A stretch of DNA of 64,000 nt from Siphonodentalium dalli (lineage: Eukaryota; Mollusca; Scaphopoda; Gadilida; Siphonodentaliidae). Positions 9,324 to 20,838 of this stretch are shown one piece after another (position 1 is the stretch's first letter; each line of letters starts with the position of its first letter). A model generated the notes under the pieces. That model saw nothing but the letters and a program-made list of their open reading frames with translations. It made no database searches and was not told the DNA's origin. A program made the translations under genes and the position numbers. The DNA is taken from contig CP136064.1 of NCBI GenBank assembly GCA_032622095.1, positions 178,654,011 to 178,718,010 on the forward strand, read 5' to 3'.

Positions 9324-9564
9324 TTAACCCTTACATGACTGGAGCTTCCTGAAATTTTGCTGTGCCAATGCATTCTCTTATATATGCGAGTCTCCCATAT
9401 ATAATAGAATACATTGGCCCAACAATATTTACCTTGGCCTTGTAAGCCGATGAATTCTGTTATATATCCAAGGCTCCCTATGGGAGACTCACATATATAA
9501 GAGAATGCACTGGCACCTGATCTTTAATTCTGCACCAGCGCAGCTCCCATCATGAAATGGTTAA
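9324..9564 (+). mobile_element. Family B TTAA element (piggyBac-like MITE)
   Basis: Bounded by TTAACCCTTACATGACTGG and ATCATGAAATGGTTAA. Inner palindromes are built on GCATTCTCTTATATATGCGA. TTAA ends and a CCCTT tip are typical of piggyBac-type MITEs. No coding capacity. Confidence 0.75.
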
Positions 9565-9819
9565 GTATACCTTTCTATTCTTCAATTTTGGGGATAATCA
9601 AATAACATTTAACCAGACTTCACTGAATACTTCCAGAGATCATCAAACATTTTTGTAACATTTCAATCACCTACTGGAAACTATTTAGTGTTCCTCTGAT
9701 CTACCAGTATTACTGAATTATATTTAATAAATTAAAATAAGATACGATTCTGAACATAAATCTTAAACTCATATTTATTAATATAGTATCTGAAACTATC
9801 AGCACTATTTACAACAAGA

Positions 9820-10440
9820 TCATCACTAGGGCATGACAAAATACGGCTGTGGTAATTTCAATAAAGGGCCATAAAGTGTAATCCATATGCCAAATTTGAA
9901 AACAATCAGATAACTAAAACTAAAGTTATCACCCAGAAACCAAAATAATCGGCAAATTTTAAGTTGACAAGGACCATAACTCTGGCAAAAATGGGTGGAC
10001 CGAAACCAAATTTGAACTTGACCTGTATTTTCATGTGACTAATCCACATAATAAATTTGAAAACAGTCAGACAGCTATAACTAAACTTAGCATCCAGAAA
10101 ACAAAATAATTGGCAAATTATAAGTCGACAAGGACCATAACTCCGGCAAAAATTGACCTGTATTTTGGGCTAGTAGACTCACATACCAAATTTCATTCCA
10201 TTCAATTCAGGCTGACTAAAGTTATCATCCGGAAACGAAAATTGAGAGCAAATTTCAACAAAAAGAACTGTTAACACTAGTGAAAATTGGCCTATATTTT
10301 GTGCAAGTAAACCCACATACCAAATTTCATTCCATCCAGTTCAGACTTATTAAAATTATCAGCCGAAAATGAATAAAGCGAATGGATGGACAGACGTTAA
10401 GATGGCTAGATGGACGGATGGACAGTACGATGGACCAATA
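9820..10440 (+). repeat. Dispersed repeat with CATAACTC units, partner at 55021
   Basis: Repeated phrases such as CCAAATTTGAAAACAATCAG and GACAAGGACCATAACTC occur two to three times here and again at 55021-55350. The tail contains GATGGACGGATGGACAG. It is a tandemly built interspersed repeat; class unknown. Confidence 0.6.
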
Positions 10441-10502
10441 ACATAATAAGTTAAGTATTTTTAAACAGGCGTGATAAAAATTCAAGTTAATGATGTAAAG
10501 AC

Positions 10503-10702
10503 CTCATCCTCTGGTTCTGTCTTGAATGCGGAAATCTTCATATCAGCAATCTGATCATGCTCATCATCCTCAATACTGATGACATCATCTTCTAGCTGTT
10601 CATCAAAAGAATCTGACTTATCAGGAATTAGTCTTCCATCAAATGGTTCCTCGATAATAGAAGAATCTGACGTCAAGTCCACCGAGTCTTCCATTCTAAC
10701 AA
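10503..10702 (-). CDS. ERCC6L: ERCC6L exon, acidic segment with SIM-like motifs
   Basis: This 200-bp exon (2 nt, then 66 codons) is rich in Asp and Glu. It reads VVRMEDSVDLTSDSSIIEEP, later DDVISIEDDEHDQ and FKTEPEDE. SVDLTSD and VISIEDDE look like SUMO-interacting motifs (hydrophobic core followed by acids), and FKTEP fits a sumoylation consensus; PICH is known to bind SUMO. Acceptor CTTTCAG/TT. The donor GAG/GTCTTT is weak and was chosen for phase, so the 3' edge is less certain. Confidence 0.8.
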
Positions 10703-11181
10703 CTGAAAGAAAAGGATCATTGAATTTCATTCAACAATGGACGAGTCGTCAGCTATAGTCATAGCTGGAGGAGCATAGCGGTTGCTCAAGTATACATTAA
10801 TTCATTTTACAGTATGTGCCTGTATACATACAAGAACATGTGAAAAATATAATGAGTTTCATGTTAAATGAAAGATGCTGTTATGACCATGGATAGATAT
10901 TCAACGTCATGACATCACTGATCAAATCACAAGTTCAGTGAATTATTAATTGCCAACAAAAAGTTGTCTGAAAACAGCCAAATTTAACATTGAAAATATG
11001 CATGGGTATCCAAGTTATGGCAGTGTGAAAAAAAAGAATTTTCAATGCAGCGAATGGAAGACTCGGTCGCTAATTCATATAATATATATCAGCTAATAAG
11101 TCTGATTGAAGCTAAAATTATTCATAACGGTAAGGTGGCTTAACAACTCGTGGATGCAATTCAAGAGACACAACAAGACTA
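10703..11181. other. Intron, nothing recognised
   Basis: AT-rich sequence between an ERCC6L exon and a family A element. No coding or repeat signal was seen. Confidence 0.5.
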
Positions 11182-11889
11182 CAGTAATTCCCCAAATAAT
11201 CGACTCCTTAACCACAGCAGAATTCACGGGGTAGGAACTGCTCTATGAGAAAAGACCCTCTTGTGATCTTCGGTCCAGTTCACTATCGATCCGTGTCCAG
11301 TTCACTTGCGAGTTTTTTGTACTTGGTCCAAAACAGACGTGCTGTACACCATGTACCAAACTACTGTATCGAAATAACCATTAGCGATTAAATTCAAACA
11401 AAAGTGAGTCTAGTGTGAAGTTTTAGTTCAAACATATGTGCACACTTATTTTACAAAAAATCTGTTGTATAGATGTTCGGGTAGTGAACAGATCTTATCA
11501 ATGGTGAACTGGGACCCATCACTAGTAAACTGGAACATTTCTTAAAATGGATAAATTCTACTATTCCACATTTACTTAACAATTTCCAACTAGTATGTCT
11601 TGGTAGTTGAGGTAGCTGGCAAGGTATATACAACAAATGAACTGCATATATATCTCTGTTGCGTAAAACTTGCGTTATTTACCATGGGAAAATCCCCAGT
11701 GACCTTGAACAGATCGGATATGAACTGGACCGAAGATCAGAACAAGTATCAGCCTCACGGAGCAGTTCCTACCCCTGTGGAATTATGGGAAACTTTTCAG
11801 GATTTAGTCGGAAATATGGCTTGTTGCCATTCATCGGAAAGCTCATATTTCTGCTGTGGTTAAGGTGTCGATTATTTAGGGCATTACTG
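11182..11889 (+). mobile_element. Family A foldback MITE, split by a nested element
   Basis: TA-flanked foldback element starting CAGTAATTCCCCAAATAATC and ending GGGCATTACTG. The arms carry GACTCCTTAACCACAGCAG and CAGGATTTAGTCGGAAATAT. It is interrupted in its left arm by the 555-bp element at 11225-11779. TA target sites and a CAGT tip suggest a Tc1/mariner-type MITE. Confidence 0.8.
11225..11779 (+). mobile_element. TIR element with 5-bp duplication GAATT
   Basis: Flanked by GAATT at 11220-11224 and 11780-11784 inside a family A copy; removing one restores CAGCAGAATTATGGG as in the other copies. TIRs begin CACGGGGTAGGAACTGCTC on the left and CACAGGGGTAGGAACTGCTC on the right, with a second matched block GATCTTCGGTCCAGTTCA. 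No transposase frame. CAC tips and 5-bp duplications occur in Transib-type elements, but that link is only suggestive. Confidence 0.8.
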
Positions 11890-11954
11890 TAGATCTCACA
11901 ATTGCAAATGCACAGATGTGCCAACTTCTAAAACAATTAAACAGAAAACCATGT

Positions 11955-12188
11955 AGCATTAGGAAATGTTCATATAATAAATTCAACAAACACTTGCATC
12001 CATTGTAGAACTTATTACGTGAATATTTCCAATCAATGAATAGGAATCCTTCTGCACTTGTAATATCTGTTCATCTGTCTGTTGTCTGCACATAATTCCT
12101 AAACATCCCTCCAGCTGAAGAAAAGATCATTCCAATGTATACTTTTATAAATGAATGGGAATATCTATTAAGTGAAGAAAAGGTTAAA
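11955..12188 (+). mobile_element. Family C TTAA element, degraded
   Basis: Contains the family words AGGAAATGTTCATATAATAA, ATTCAACAAAC, ATCTGTTCATCTGTCTGTTG and CATTCCAATGTATACTTTTA, and ends AAAAGGTTAA. The left end is worn. It lies 29 bp from an ERCC6L exon. Confidence 0.65.
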
Positions 12189-12216
12189 TGTACAAAATTG
12201 AGGGAACAATTCTGAC

Positions 12217-12385
12217 CTGGATGAGATTCCTTGTTGAGTTTAGGTAGAACGATCGGGTTGTTTTGATTTGGAACATTTGGTTTTCTGATGGGGCCCTCGA
12301 TTGGTCGGTTGGTTTGACCAGCTTTGTCTCTCTCCATGGTCGACAAACCAGATTCCATAGACAGCAAGTCCTGGGCCTTCTGAAC
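12217..12385 (-). CDS. ERCC6L: ERCC6L exon, VQKAQDLL segment
   Basis: This 169-bp exon (phase 0 in, 1 out) reads VQKAQDLLSMESGLS, then a low-complexity Pro/Asn-rich stretch ending PKLNKESHP. VQKAQ is the last strongly conserved block before the disordered region of ERCC6L. Acceptor TTTGCCAG/GTT; donor CCAG/GTCAGA. Confidence 0.88.
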
Positions 12386-12437
12386 CTGGCAAAGAAATAT
12401 TAGGCATGATAAAATTCAATTTTTTCGAGGCAAAATA

Positions 12438-12543
12438 CAGTAAGCCCTAAATAATCGACTCCTTAACCACAGCAGAATTATGGGTAATTTTTCAGGATTT
12501 AGTCGGAAATATGGCTTGTTGCCATTCATCGGAAAGCTCTCAC
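12438..12543 (+). mobile_element. Family A, single arm only
   Basis: TA-preceded CAGTAAGCCCTAAATAATCG through CATTCATCGGAAAGCTCTC; the opposite arm is missing. A half-copy. Confidence 0.7.
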
Positions 12544-13285
12544 TGTCTATGGGATCCTGAAGAGATTTACAATAATCTTTGAACTATCAGTATACTTATT
12601 TCCCAATGATAATGTGAAAATGTATGACAATATATTAGCGCCATTGTAATACTATATTAAAATGTTAAAACCAAAGCTACCCGATGCAGAGGTGGAATGC
12701 TTGGCATGTGCCATAGAAAAAATTTAATAAAACAGCACGTTCTCATGCTCTTCAAAACGTTTTGGCCTGAGAATTTGAGAAATGGGAAATTGACTATGTG
12801 GCCTTACTACATTTTTCGTTGAAAATATATCATTAAAATTTGTAACATCAGATGTTTCTCATGTGTTTATTTGGAAACAGTTCAAACAGGCTTTAAAAAC
12901 GAGTTTCATTATAAACAGTTGTTCTTGTTGGAAGAATTAGAGCATCTTTTAGACATCCATCTCTTCAAAAACCCAGCCACTCATCTGCCCAAATTATCAC
13001 CAACCCATACTCACTCACCCAATAAGAAGTCCAACCGTACTATAGAAATTTCCCCACACATATCCTCCCAAATCTATTCATCTATCATACATGCATCAAG
13101 GTTAAAATTGTCGCTTCCAAGGATCTTGACAAATAAGATATTTGCATTATAATGAAAGAAAGTGTAGGTGTAACTATGTAACTTTCATGTCAATTATGTG
13201 TGAACAAAAAATCTCTCTTTCATGTTTTTCGGGACTAACCAGGTATAACAATACAAATGTTCATCAAAACAATTTTCATTCAAGG
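12544..13285. other. Intron, nothing recognised
   Basis: AT-rich DNA. A 93-codon open frame at 12871-13152 shows no domain-like composition and has no neighbouring splice logic. Confidence 0.5.
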
Positions 13286-13289
13286 GTTG

Positions 13290-14790
13290 CACATTGAAGA
13301 TGGCTTGGTCGAGTTTTTTTGCCAATAAGAGTGCATCTGTCTGACCGAGAATCACTTAAAATGGACGAACTATTAAAAGAACCATAACTCCGAACTAAGG
13401 GCCATAACTCAGGCAAAAACAAAATGGCTGCCAACAGACATACTTTCATCGAAAATCATTCAGATTCATTAGCTCCTACCTACAGATGATCTCAAACAAG
13501 CCTGTAAAGTTTCAAAACAATTCTCCAATAAATGTGGGCTGCAGGGTATGCTGATGGATTCATATTTGAAATCAAAGATGGCTGCTGGCATGACCATGTT
13601 TTTTTGTTTTTTTTGGGAAAAAGGGAGGCTCCCCATCTAGAGGTCACCCCGAAGATCCGTATGAAGTTTGGTGATGATTGGATGAGAAATTTGACCTGTA
13701 AAGTGTGCTAAAGGATTTAGTGTTACAAAGAATAAAATCCAAGATTGCCACTGGCAGCCATATTTTATTAACATAATTCGGAAAAATGGAAAGCACCCAT
13801 CTAGAGGTCACCCAAGGATCCATATGAAGTTTGGTGATGATCGGATAATGGATATGCTCTGTAGGGTGTACTAAAGGATTTAGTGATGCAAAGAGTAAAA
13901 TCCAAGATGGCTGCCGGCGGCCATATATTTCATCGAATATAATTCAAATTTGATTACTTCCATCTAGAGGTGATTGAAAATAAACCTGTAAAGTTTCAAA
14001 ACAATTCTCCAATAAATGTGGTCTGTAGGGTGTGCCAAAGGATTAGTGATGAAAGAGTAAAATCCAAGATGGCTACTGGCGGCCATGTTTTCATCGAAAA
14101 TCGTTCACATCTAGAGGTTATCCTAGACTCATATTCCGTATATCGTTTAAATCAGTCATAGTTTGTATGAGTTAGCGAATGAGAAAAAATGCTAAAAATA
14201 GACAAACTAAGGCCCATAACTATCATATATAAAGATTGGACAAACCTGGTTTTCTAAATCGAGCTAGACATTGTTGAAAGAGACCCATATACCAAATATC
14301 AATTAAATAGGTTGACGTTTGTTTGAGTTATCGCGCTAATGGTCTCATGCCTGCACGGACCGCCGCCCGCCTACCAACCTCGCCAAAAGATAAGTTGAGT
14401 TTTTTAAGTTTGGTGATGATCGGATATGCTTTGTAGGGTGTACCAAAGGATTTAGTGATGCAAAGAGTAAAATCCAAGATAATTTGATAGCTCCCATCTA
14501 GATGTGATCCTAGACTCATATACTGAATATAGTTGAAATCGGTCAAAGTTTGTATGAGTTAGTGAACGATCAAATTCACTAAAAATAGACAAACTAAGGG
14601 CCATAACTCTCGAATAAAAGATTGGACAAACCTTGTTTTCGAATTCGAGCTAGACATTGTTGCAACAGACCCATATACCAAATATCAATTAAATCGGTTG
14701 ATGTTTGTTTGAGTTATCTCGCGCCAGCCCTGACACACGCCCACCTGGACACATGCCCGCTAACTGACCTCGCCAAAAAACTTGACTAAA
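13290..14790 (+). repeat. CAAGATGGC minisatellite-like array, diverged
   Basis: Units of roughly 160 to 180 bp repeat AAAATCCAAGATGGCTGC(C/T)GGC, GTTTGGTGATGATCGGAT and CTAAAGGATTTAGTGATG. The later part (14190-14780) repeats GACAAACTAAGGGCCATAAC and GAGCTAGACATTGTTG. It is a diverged relative of the 46490-50130 array. Confidence 0.7.
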
Positions 14791-15109
14791 TATATCCTAT
14801 TGTCAGAAGGATCTCATCCTTTAATCATTTTGTAAATTTTGTTACCCTACAGTCAAAAATCGTTTATTGAGCAAATTCGGATTTACATCCACAAATACTT
14901 TCCAGCCACGGTTTCAGTTTGTGTCAAAACATCGCACCTCTAGCTTAATCAGAACCTTGTTTTTTATCACTGATACGACATTTTGCAATGACTCTTGTTG
15001 ATCGACTAATGAAAAATAGTGAGATGTGTCCCTTTGATACTAAAATGTCTTATCTTGACAACAAATGCAACAAAATAGCTCTGGCTATAAGGCAAAAAAA
15101 AAATCAAAA

Positions 15110-15310
15110 AATATTTGATTCTCAGGCAATTTTTTTTTTAAATCAATGAGGAGCGAGAGTTTTATTTTTATTTTTTATTTTTTTCTGCCCATAGTATTAA
15201 ACATGGGTTATTATACCTTGCCATGTCTATAACATGTAGGGAGAACTTTGTAATGAATATAAAAGATAAAGTGATCTTCCAAACTATCATAGAAAGTCTT
15301 GATTCACTTA
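15110..15310 (+). repeat. Dispersed repeat, copy 2 (partner at 1070)
   Basis: Shares AATCAATGAGG, T-rich runs and GTAGGGAGAACTTTGTAATG with 1070-1250. Family unknown. Confidence 0.45.
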
Positions 15311-15842
15311 AATTATTCCGCTGACTAATTAGAGATTGTATATGTACCGCAACGGATGATAGACAACAAAACTTCAAATAACCATCATTTATTGGGCTCC
15401 GGCTGGCGTACCTTCGATCGCAATAGCGTAGCAAGGGGGAAAACTCCATCTTGCATGGTTACTTACTGTGCAAAGATCGCAAAGGTCAGGTTGGCGGACG
15501 ACTCATTCAATATCCAACCTACTACTTTTTCTCAAAATATTTCAAAACATTTGATCAATAAACTTGGGGGTTCGGGCAACCTGTGGAGAGAATATACCCG
15601 ATAGTTATCATTGCCTGTGGTCTTTTGTTGAATACCCACACATACACCATTGTATTTAGCTCCTATATGATATTTGTAACATATCATTTCTGTGTCACAG
15701 TTTCCTATTTTCATGTTACCGGTTTACAACTGCGGTGAAATTTGAAATCCAAAATCGTAATAAAATGGTCCAACGCGGGCCATTTTTTCGATGCCTAATC
15801 ATTCCCATACAAGACCTCTTCATATAATGATTTTGTACGTAC

Positions 15843-15949
15843 CCTTGACTGGATATAATCATTCCCATATGAGGCCTCATCCTCCTCCATATCCTGGTGT
15901 GAGGAATCTTTGGAGAACATGAGGTCATGGTCACTCACTCCAAATATCT
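15843..15949 (-). CDS. ERCC6L: ERCC6L exon, VSDHDLMFS segment
   Basis: This 107-bp exon (2 nt, then 35 codons) reads IFGVSDHDLMFSKDSS, then EEDEASYGNDYIQSR. SDHDLM plus the following IQ-R matches ERCC6L. It is not an obvious open frame because it lacks a Met in the coding frame. Acceptor TTGCAG/AG; donor AAGG/GTACGT. A second AG two bases further in is excluded by phase. Confidence 0.9.
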
Positions 15950-17240
15950 CTGCAAGACAATATACTAGACATTATGTAACCTGTAAACTATATATGAAAT
16001 TAAAGCAAAGATTAAATTCACAGGTCAGACCCAATGAAAGTCAAACCATTTAAGGACATTTAGCGACAATTTTCAGTTTTCCAAGGCTCTCTATTATGAA
16101 GTTTAATACCATTCAATGTCACTTGTCTACAATTTTCAAAATATTCCATTATGCATTCAGCAACAGTGCATATATCATCATAAATCAAGGATAATAATGA
16201 ACTGTCCAGGCAATGAATAGTCAAAGCTATTCCAGATTTTATGTAATTATAATGTTCAAAATTATATCTGTGAGCTTATGTAATCAACAGGCTTTGTTTG
16301 ATTATAGAACAATGTCTATGTCAGATAGAGACATCTCTTTATGGTATGAGTTTTGATATTTCCAGATTGATTTGTTGGGATTTGACATATATCATAGCAG
16401 AGTGTGGTCCACCAGTATCCCTAAATTTCTAAATGAGAAATAATTAATTGGGGGAGATTATTAAATTCCCAGTTTTGGTCGAGAATCTAACAATCTCTAT
16501 GTCTACAGTTTTTCATATATAGAATAACATTATTCTGGGGAAAATTATCTTAATATTCTTCTATAGAATGAAATCTCATTTAATCTGTCGACTCCTCAAG
16601 ATAAGTTATGATCCCACATACAATAAGCGCTCTTAATTCAGATTGTTTGGCTTCAGAAATCAACTACGGCAACCCTTTGACATGGCCCAGTTGGCTTCAG
16701 CAAATTGCTTCAGAATTGCTGATTGCTATAGCCAATTATAAGGACTGTACAATGTTATGCACAGGAAAAATTCTCAGGCGATTGCTAAGAAATATTATAT
16801 CTGTCCCCTGTAACAAGTAGAAATTTCCGAACATTTCACCCTGTGTAATACTAATACCCATGTATGCCCAGTTTGATGATGCTAAACATTATATATTACT
16901 TTAATGTAAATGTTCGCCAATAACTCTGTTAGCAGCACTGTGACAATAAACATGGAATTAACACACAGCTTGATGCTGTCGTTATACATGAAAGTGTCAA
17001 TCAATTAACTGGGTAATCTAATAGGTGTATGGTTTCGCTAATTTATATATTGCCAGCACCAATAGAATTGGAAATGAGTCATATATACATGGTCAATAAA
17101 CCAATGAATAAGTATTCTGTAATTACACTGACTAGACAAAATCTCAAATAAATAACCAATCAAGAAATAGCAAGAAAAGACAAGAGCTTTATTGATTAAT
17201 CCGAATTTCATAGCATTTATATCAAGTATTAAACAAGAGA
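15950..17240. other. AT-rich intron, nothing recognised
   Basis: No repeat partner, coding signal or structural motif was noticed across this 1.3 kb. Confidence 0.5.
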
Positions 17241-19235
17241 TGGACTGTCGTCCGGTGCATACCCCCTCGTGGCATACCGCCTAGTGTGGGCACATCTATA
17301 ACTTATGATGGCTATACTCAGACATATGGACCCAGAAATCAGCATTTTCATATAAACAAAGATTAATAACTATAGAACAAAAAACCAAAACAAACATTTG
17401 AATGTGCCATTAAATGTCCTCATAGTGGTGAACATCCATACAAAATTTCATTGAGATCTGAGCATTACTGTTCAATAGTGTTGAAACGATTAGTGAATTT
17501 CAGAGTCGACTAGTCGAGACCCAAAAGTCGCGTTGCGTCGACTAGTCGGTACCCGATATCAAAACTTTCAAACATAACATGGTACGGAAAATTCATCGTA
17601 CATGGCGTACACTGATGACTGATGCGATGACGGTCTATTGCGTAGCGCATTTCCCTGCATAGACACCAATTTATTTGGGAAATAATACTGTAAACATCTT
17701 GATATTTATCCAACACACTGAATGTAATTATATAATTAGACATGTGGTGGATAATGATTAGAAACTCGATCATTTATACAGGTTTTAAATTTAATATCTG
17801 CGTTCGAGATTTCGTTTAGTCACGTGATCACCAATAAACCTGTGCCGAGCGGTGTCACTATAAAATGTTAATGTTCCGACTAAATACGCCCTATAGAATA
17901 GGCTATGTTGTAGAATACGATAGCCAGTTCTTAATGTCAGTATCATTTATATACGGTAGCAACAATGATGTCACCTTAAGCAACCTTCAATTGATCAATT
18001 GAAATATACACAGTGTCTAGATCAAAGCGGTCTCCGACAAACGATAAAGCCGCGTCAATCATTGCCATCATGGGTGTCACCAAACGTAAAACTTACCGTA
18101 ACACCGTAACACCGTTTATGTCGGAATCGATCTTGAAAACGTTATACATGGAACTAATACACTATGTTCCGATTAGTCGACGGCAATATTCAGAGTCGAC
18201 GTTCTGACATTTCAGCGTCGTCTACGACTAGTCGATTAATCGTTTCAACCCTACTGTTCAAGTTATGAGCTGAACAGACATCGGATGGATGAAACAGCCA
18301 ACATTTCCAGATAAACAAAGATGAATTACTCTAGAATGGAAAAGCAGAACAGAACAATGGAACCCCCTATTGAATGTCCTCATAGCAGTGAACATCTATA
18401 CCAAATTCCATTGAGATCCCAGCACAACTGTTGAAGTTACGACATGAACAGACACCAGACGGACCAAAAAGCCAACATTTCCAGATGAACAAAGATGAAT
18501 AACTCTAGAATGGAAAAGCGGAACAAAACGATGGAACCCTCTTTTTAATGTCCTCATAGCAGTGAACATCCATACCAAATCCCATTGAGATCCCAGTACA
18601 ACTGTCGAAGTTACGACATGAACAGACACCAGACGAACCAAAAAGCCAACATTTCCAGATGAACAAAGATGTATAACTCTAGAATTGAAAATCAGAACAA
18701 AACGATGGAACCCTCTATTGAATGCCCTCATAGTAGTAAACATCCATAAAAAAATTCATTGAGATCCGAGCACTACTGTTCAGGTTATGACATGAACAGA
18801 CACCAGATGGACCAAAAATCCAACATTTCAAGATAAACAAAGATGAATAACTCTAGAATGGAAAATCCGAACAAAACGATGGAACACTCTATTTAATGTC
18901 CTCATAGTTGTGAACATCCACACCAAATTTGGTTGAGATCCCAGCAAAACTGTTGAAGTTACGACATGAACAGACACCAGACGGTCCAAAAAGCCACTAT
19001 TTCCAGATAAACAAAGATGAATAACTCTAGAATGGAAAATCCAAACAAAACGATGGAACCCTCTATTTAATGTCCTCATAATAGTGAACATCCATACCTA
19101 ATTCCATTGAGATCCGAGCACTACTGTTCAAGTTATGACACAAACAGACATCGGACGGACGTACGGACAGACTCACGGACGCACGGACAGGTGCAAAACA
19201 GTATACTCCCCTTCTTTTTTTTTAAAGGGGGTATA
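17241..19235 (+). repeat. 174-bp minisatellite array, interrupted by a hAT-like element
   Basis: Units repeat at about 174 bp (ACATTTCCAGAT(A/G)AACAAAG at 18301, 18475 and 18649, and on). Each carries AATAACTCTAGAATGGAAAA, AATGTCCTCATAG and CATTGAGATCC. A first, more diverged unit lies at 17241-17475 and is separated from the rest by the insertion at 17476-18253. The array ends in an ACGGACGGAC-type tail. Confidence 0.85.
17476..18253 (+). mobile_element. hAT-like MITE with 8-bp duplication CTGTTCAA
   Basis: Flanked by CTGTTCAA at 17468-17475 and 18254-18261, duplicated from the host minisatellite unit. Ends are TAGTGTTGAAACGATTAGTG and TTAATCGTTTCAACCCTA, giving an inverted repeat followed by CGACTAGTCG palindromes. 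An 8-bp duplication and a TAGGG(n)TGAAACGATTA tip fit the hAT superfamily. Non-coding. Confidence 0.88.
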
Positions 19236-19451
19236 ATTATATATGTATGTATGTCCATATGGAGAGAAATAAATAGGAATTTTCTACTGAAGACTTCCAA
19301 ATTGAAGACACAGTTCTAAAGTAGCAATGCTGGTGGATTTTAGTCTATCAACAGCATCAGTAATAAACTTTGATATGGCGAGTCTATGTTGAACTTTCTG
19401 TCCACATTTTGTGGTAAACCTCTTAGAAGTTGCACCTCAGGTGCTGCCATA

Positions 19452-19635
19452 CAGTAATGCCCTAAATAATCGACTCCTTAACCATAGCAGAATTATGGGT
19501 AACTTTTCAGGATTTAGTCAGAAATATGGCTTGTTGCTCAGAGAGCTTTCCGAAGAAGCCATATTTCCGACTAATCCTGAATAGTTACACATGATTCTGC
19601 TATGGTTAAGGAGTCGATTATTTAGGGCATTACTG
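19452..19635 (+). mobile_element. Family A foldback MITE
   Basis: TA-flanked copy starting CAGTAATGCCCTAAATAATC and ending GGGCATTACTG; the right arm is diverged. Confidence 0.85.
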
Positions 19636-19943
19636 TAGACCCACGGTGCCAAACTGAAATATGGGTAGGATGGAATCCATTATGAAAATAAACGAGGAAG
19701 GATAACTCTAGAACAGTAAATGGAAATGTCATTTGCCCCTCTTTTGAAAGTAGTCATGAAGGTGAACCTCCTTGCCAAATTTCGTTCAGAATCGACAACC
19801 TATGGCTGAGATATATACTATTGGACAGACGGACAAAGTCTATCCAGTATACCCCCCATTTTTGGAAGAATGTACTCGCATAAATGGACTTTATAATAGC
19901 AACAACAAAAAGTATTGAGCCCTGGATTTGCAACTGGTCTATT

Positions 19944-20164
19944 TTAACCCTTTGATGAAGGGAGCTGCACTGATGCAACATTAAGGACCCTGTGCCAGTG
20001 CATTCTCTTATATAATGGAGACTCCCATAGGGAGCCTAACATATATAAGAGAATGCACTGACCTACAAGGCCAAGGTAAATAGTGTTAGATTCAATGTAT
20101 CCAATGAATGCATTGGTACAGTGTTTTCGCAAAATTTCAGGAAGCTCCAGTCATGGAGGGTTAA
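19944..20164 (+). mobile_element. Family B TTAA element
   Basis: From TTAACCCTTTGATGAAGGGA to AGTCATGGAGGGTTAA. Inner palindrome on CATTCTCTTATATA. It ends 40 bp from an ERCC6L donor site. Confidence 0.75.
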
Positions 20165-20204
20165 AGCTCTGGAACTAAAAGGTTGGAGTAATATAATAAT
20201 TTAC

Positions 20205-20350
20205 CCAGTGAATGAAGGAACGCTATGTGAGAGTCGAGTTTCGTGTCGCTCTTCCGATTTCCATGCAGCTCCTGCAGCTGTTGTTGTGTGGTGGATACTC
20301 TTGGATTATCAAGGGTGAACAACTCTCTTAGCTCCTGTTTAGAGAAGTAC
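20205..20350 (-). CDS. ERCC6L: ERCC6L exon, YFSKQELRELF segment
   Basis: This 146-bp exon (1 nt in, 1 nt out) reads YFSKQELRELFTLDNP, then QELHGNRKSDTKLDSHIAFL and HSL. YFSKQELRELF and KSDTKLDSHIA(F/Y)L are ERCC6L signatures just after the helicase core, and they settle the family assignment. Acceptor TGTGCAG/G; donor CTGG/GTAAAT. A family B TTAA element ends 40 bp beyond the donor, at 20164. Confidence 0.95.
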
Positions 20351-20448
20351 CTGCACAAAATAAGGACAGGTTGAATTGAAATATGTTGTAAGAAAACAAT
20401 ATTTATGTCATCTTTACCTTCAGTTGGAGCAATGCTAGAGAAGCCGGG

Positions 20449-20591
20449 CAATATGGCTTGTTGCCATTCATCGGAAAGCTCTCGGGGAGAGCTTTCAGAT
20501 GAATGGCAACAAGCCATATTTCCGACTAAATCCTGAAAAGTTACCCATAATTCTGCTGTGTTTAAGGAGTCGATTAATTAGAGCATTACTG
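20449..20591 (+). mobile_element. Family A, truncated on the left
   Basis: Begins within ATATGGCTTGTTGCCATTCA, then turns over at CTCTCGGGGAGAG and runs to GAGCATTACTG followed by TA. The outer left arm is missing. Confidence 0.75.
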
Positions 20592-20673
20592 TACCTCACA
20601 TGATCAACAATAAAATAATTTTGTTTGTTGAACTTAATTAACTGAATATCTCTACAAATGAAAGAATCAGCTA

Positions 20674-20838
20674 CAGTAATGCCCTAAAAATTTACTCCTT
20701 AACCACAGCAGAATTATGGGTAACTTTTCAGGGTTTAGTCGGAAATGAATGGCAACAAGCCATATTTCCGACTAAATCCTGAAAAATTACCCATAATTCT
20801 GCTGTGGTTAAAGGAGTTGATTATTTATGGCATTACTG
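20674..20838 (+). mobile_element. Family A foldback MITE, shortened loop
   Basis: TA-preceded CAGTAATGCCCTAAAAATTT to GGCATTACTG. The central loop is deleted relative to other copies. Confidence 0.8.

Noticed and set aside
12871-13152. 93-codon open frame as a gene
   Set aside because: Low-complexity composition (His, Ser, Thr, Pro), antisense to ERCC6L, no domain and no splice partner.
17241-19235. CRISPR-like array of regularly spaced repeats
   Set aside because: The whole 174-bp unit is repeated, with no short palindromic repeat separated by unique spacers; it is a minisatellite in animal DNA. The same applies to the 87-, 165- and 175-bp arrays.
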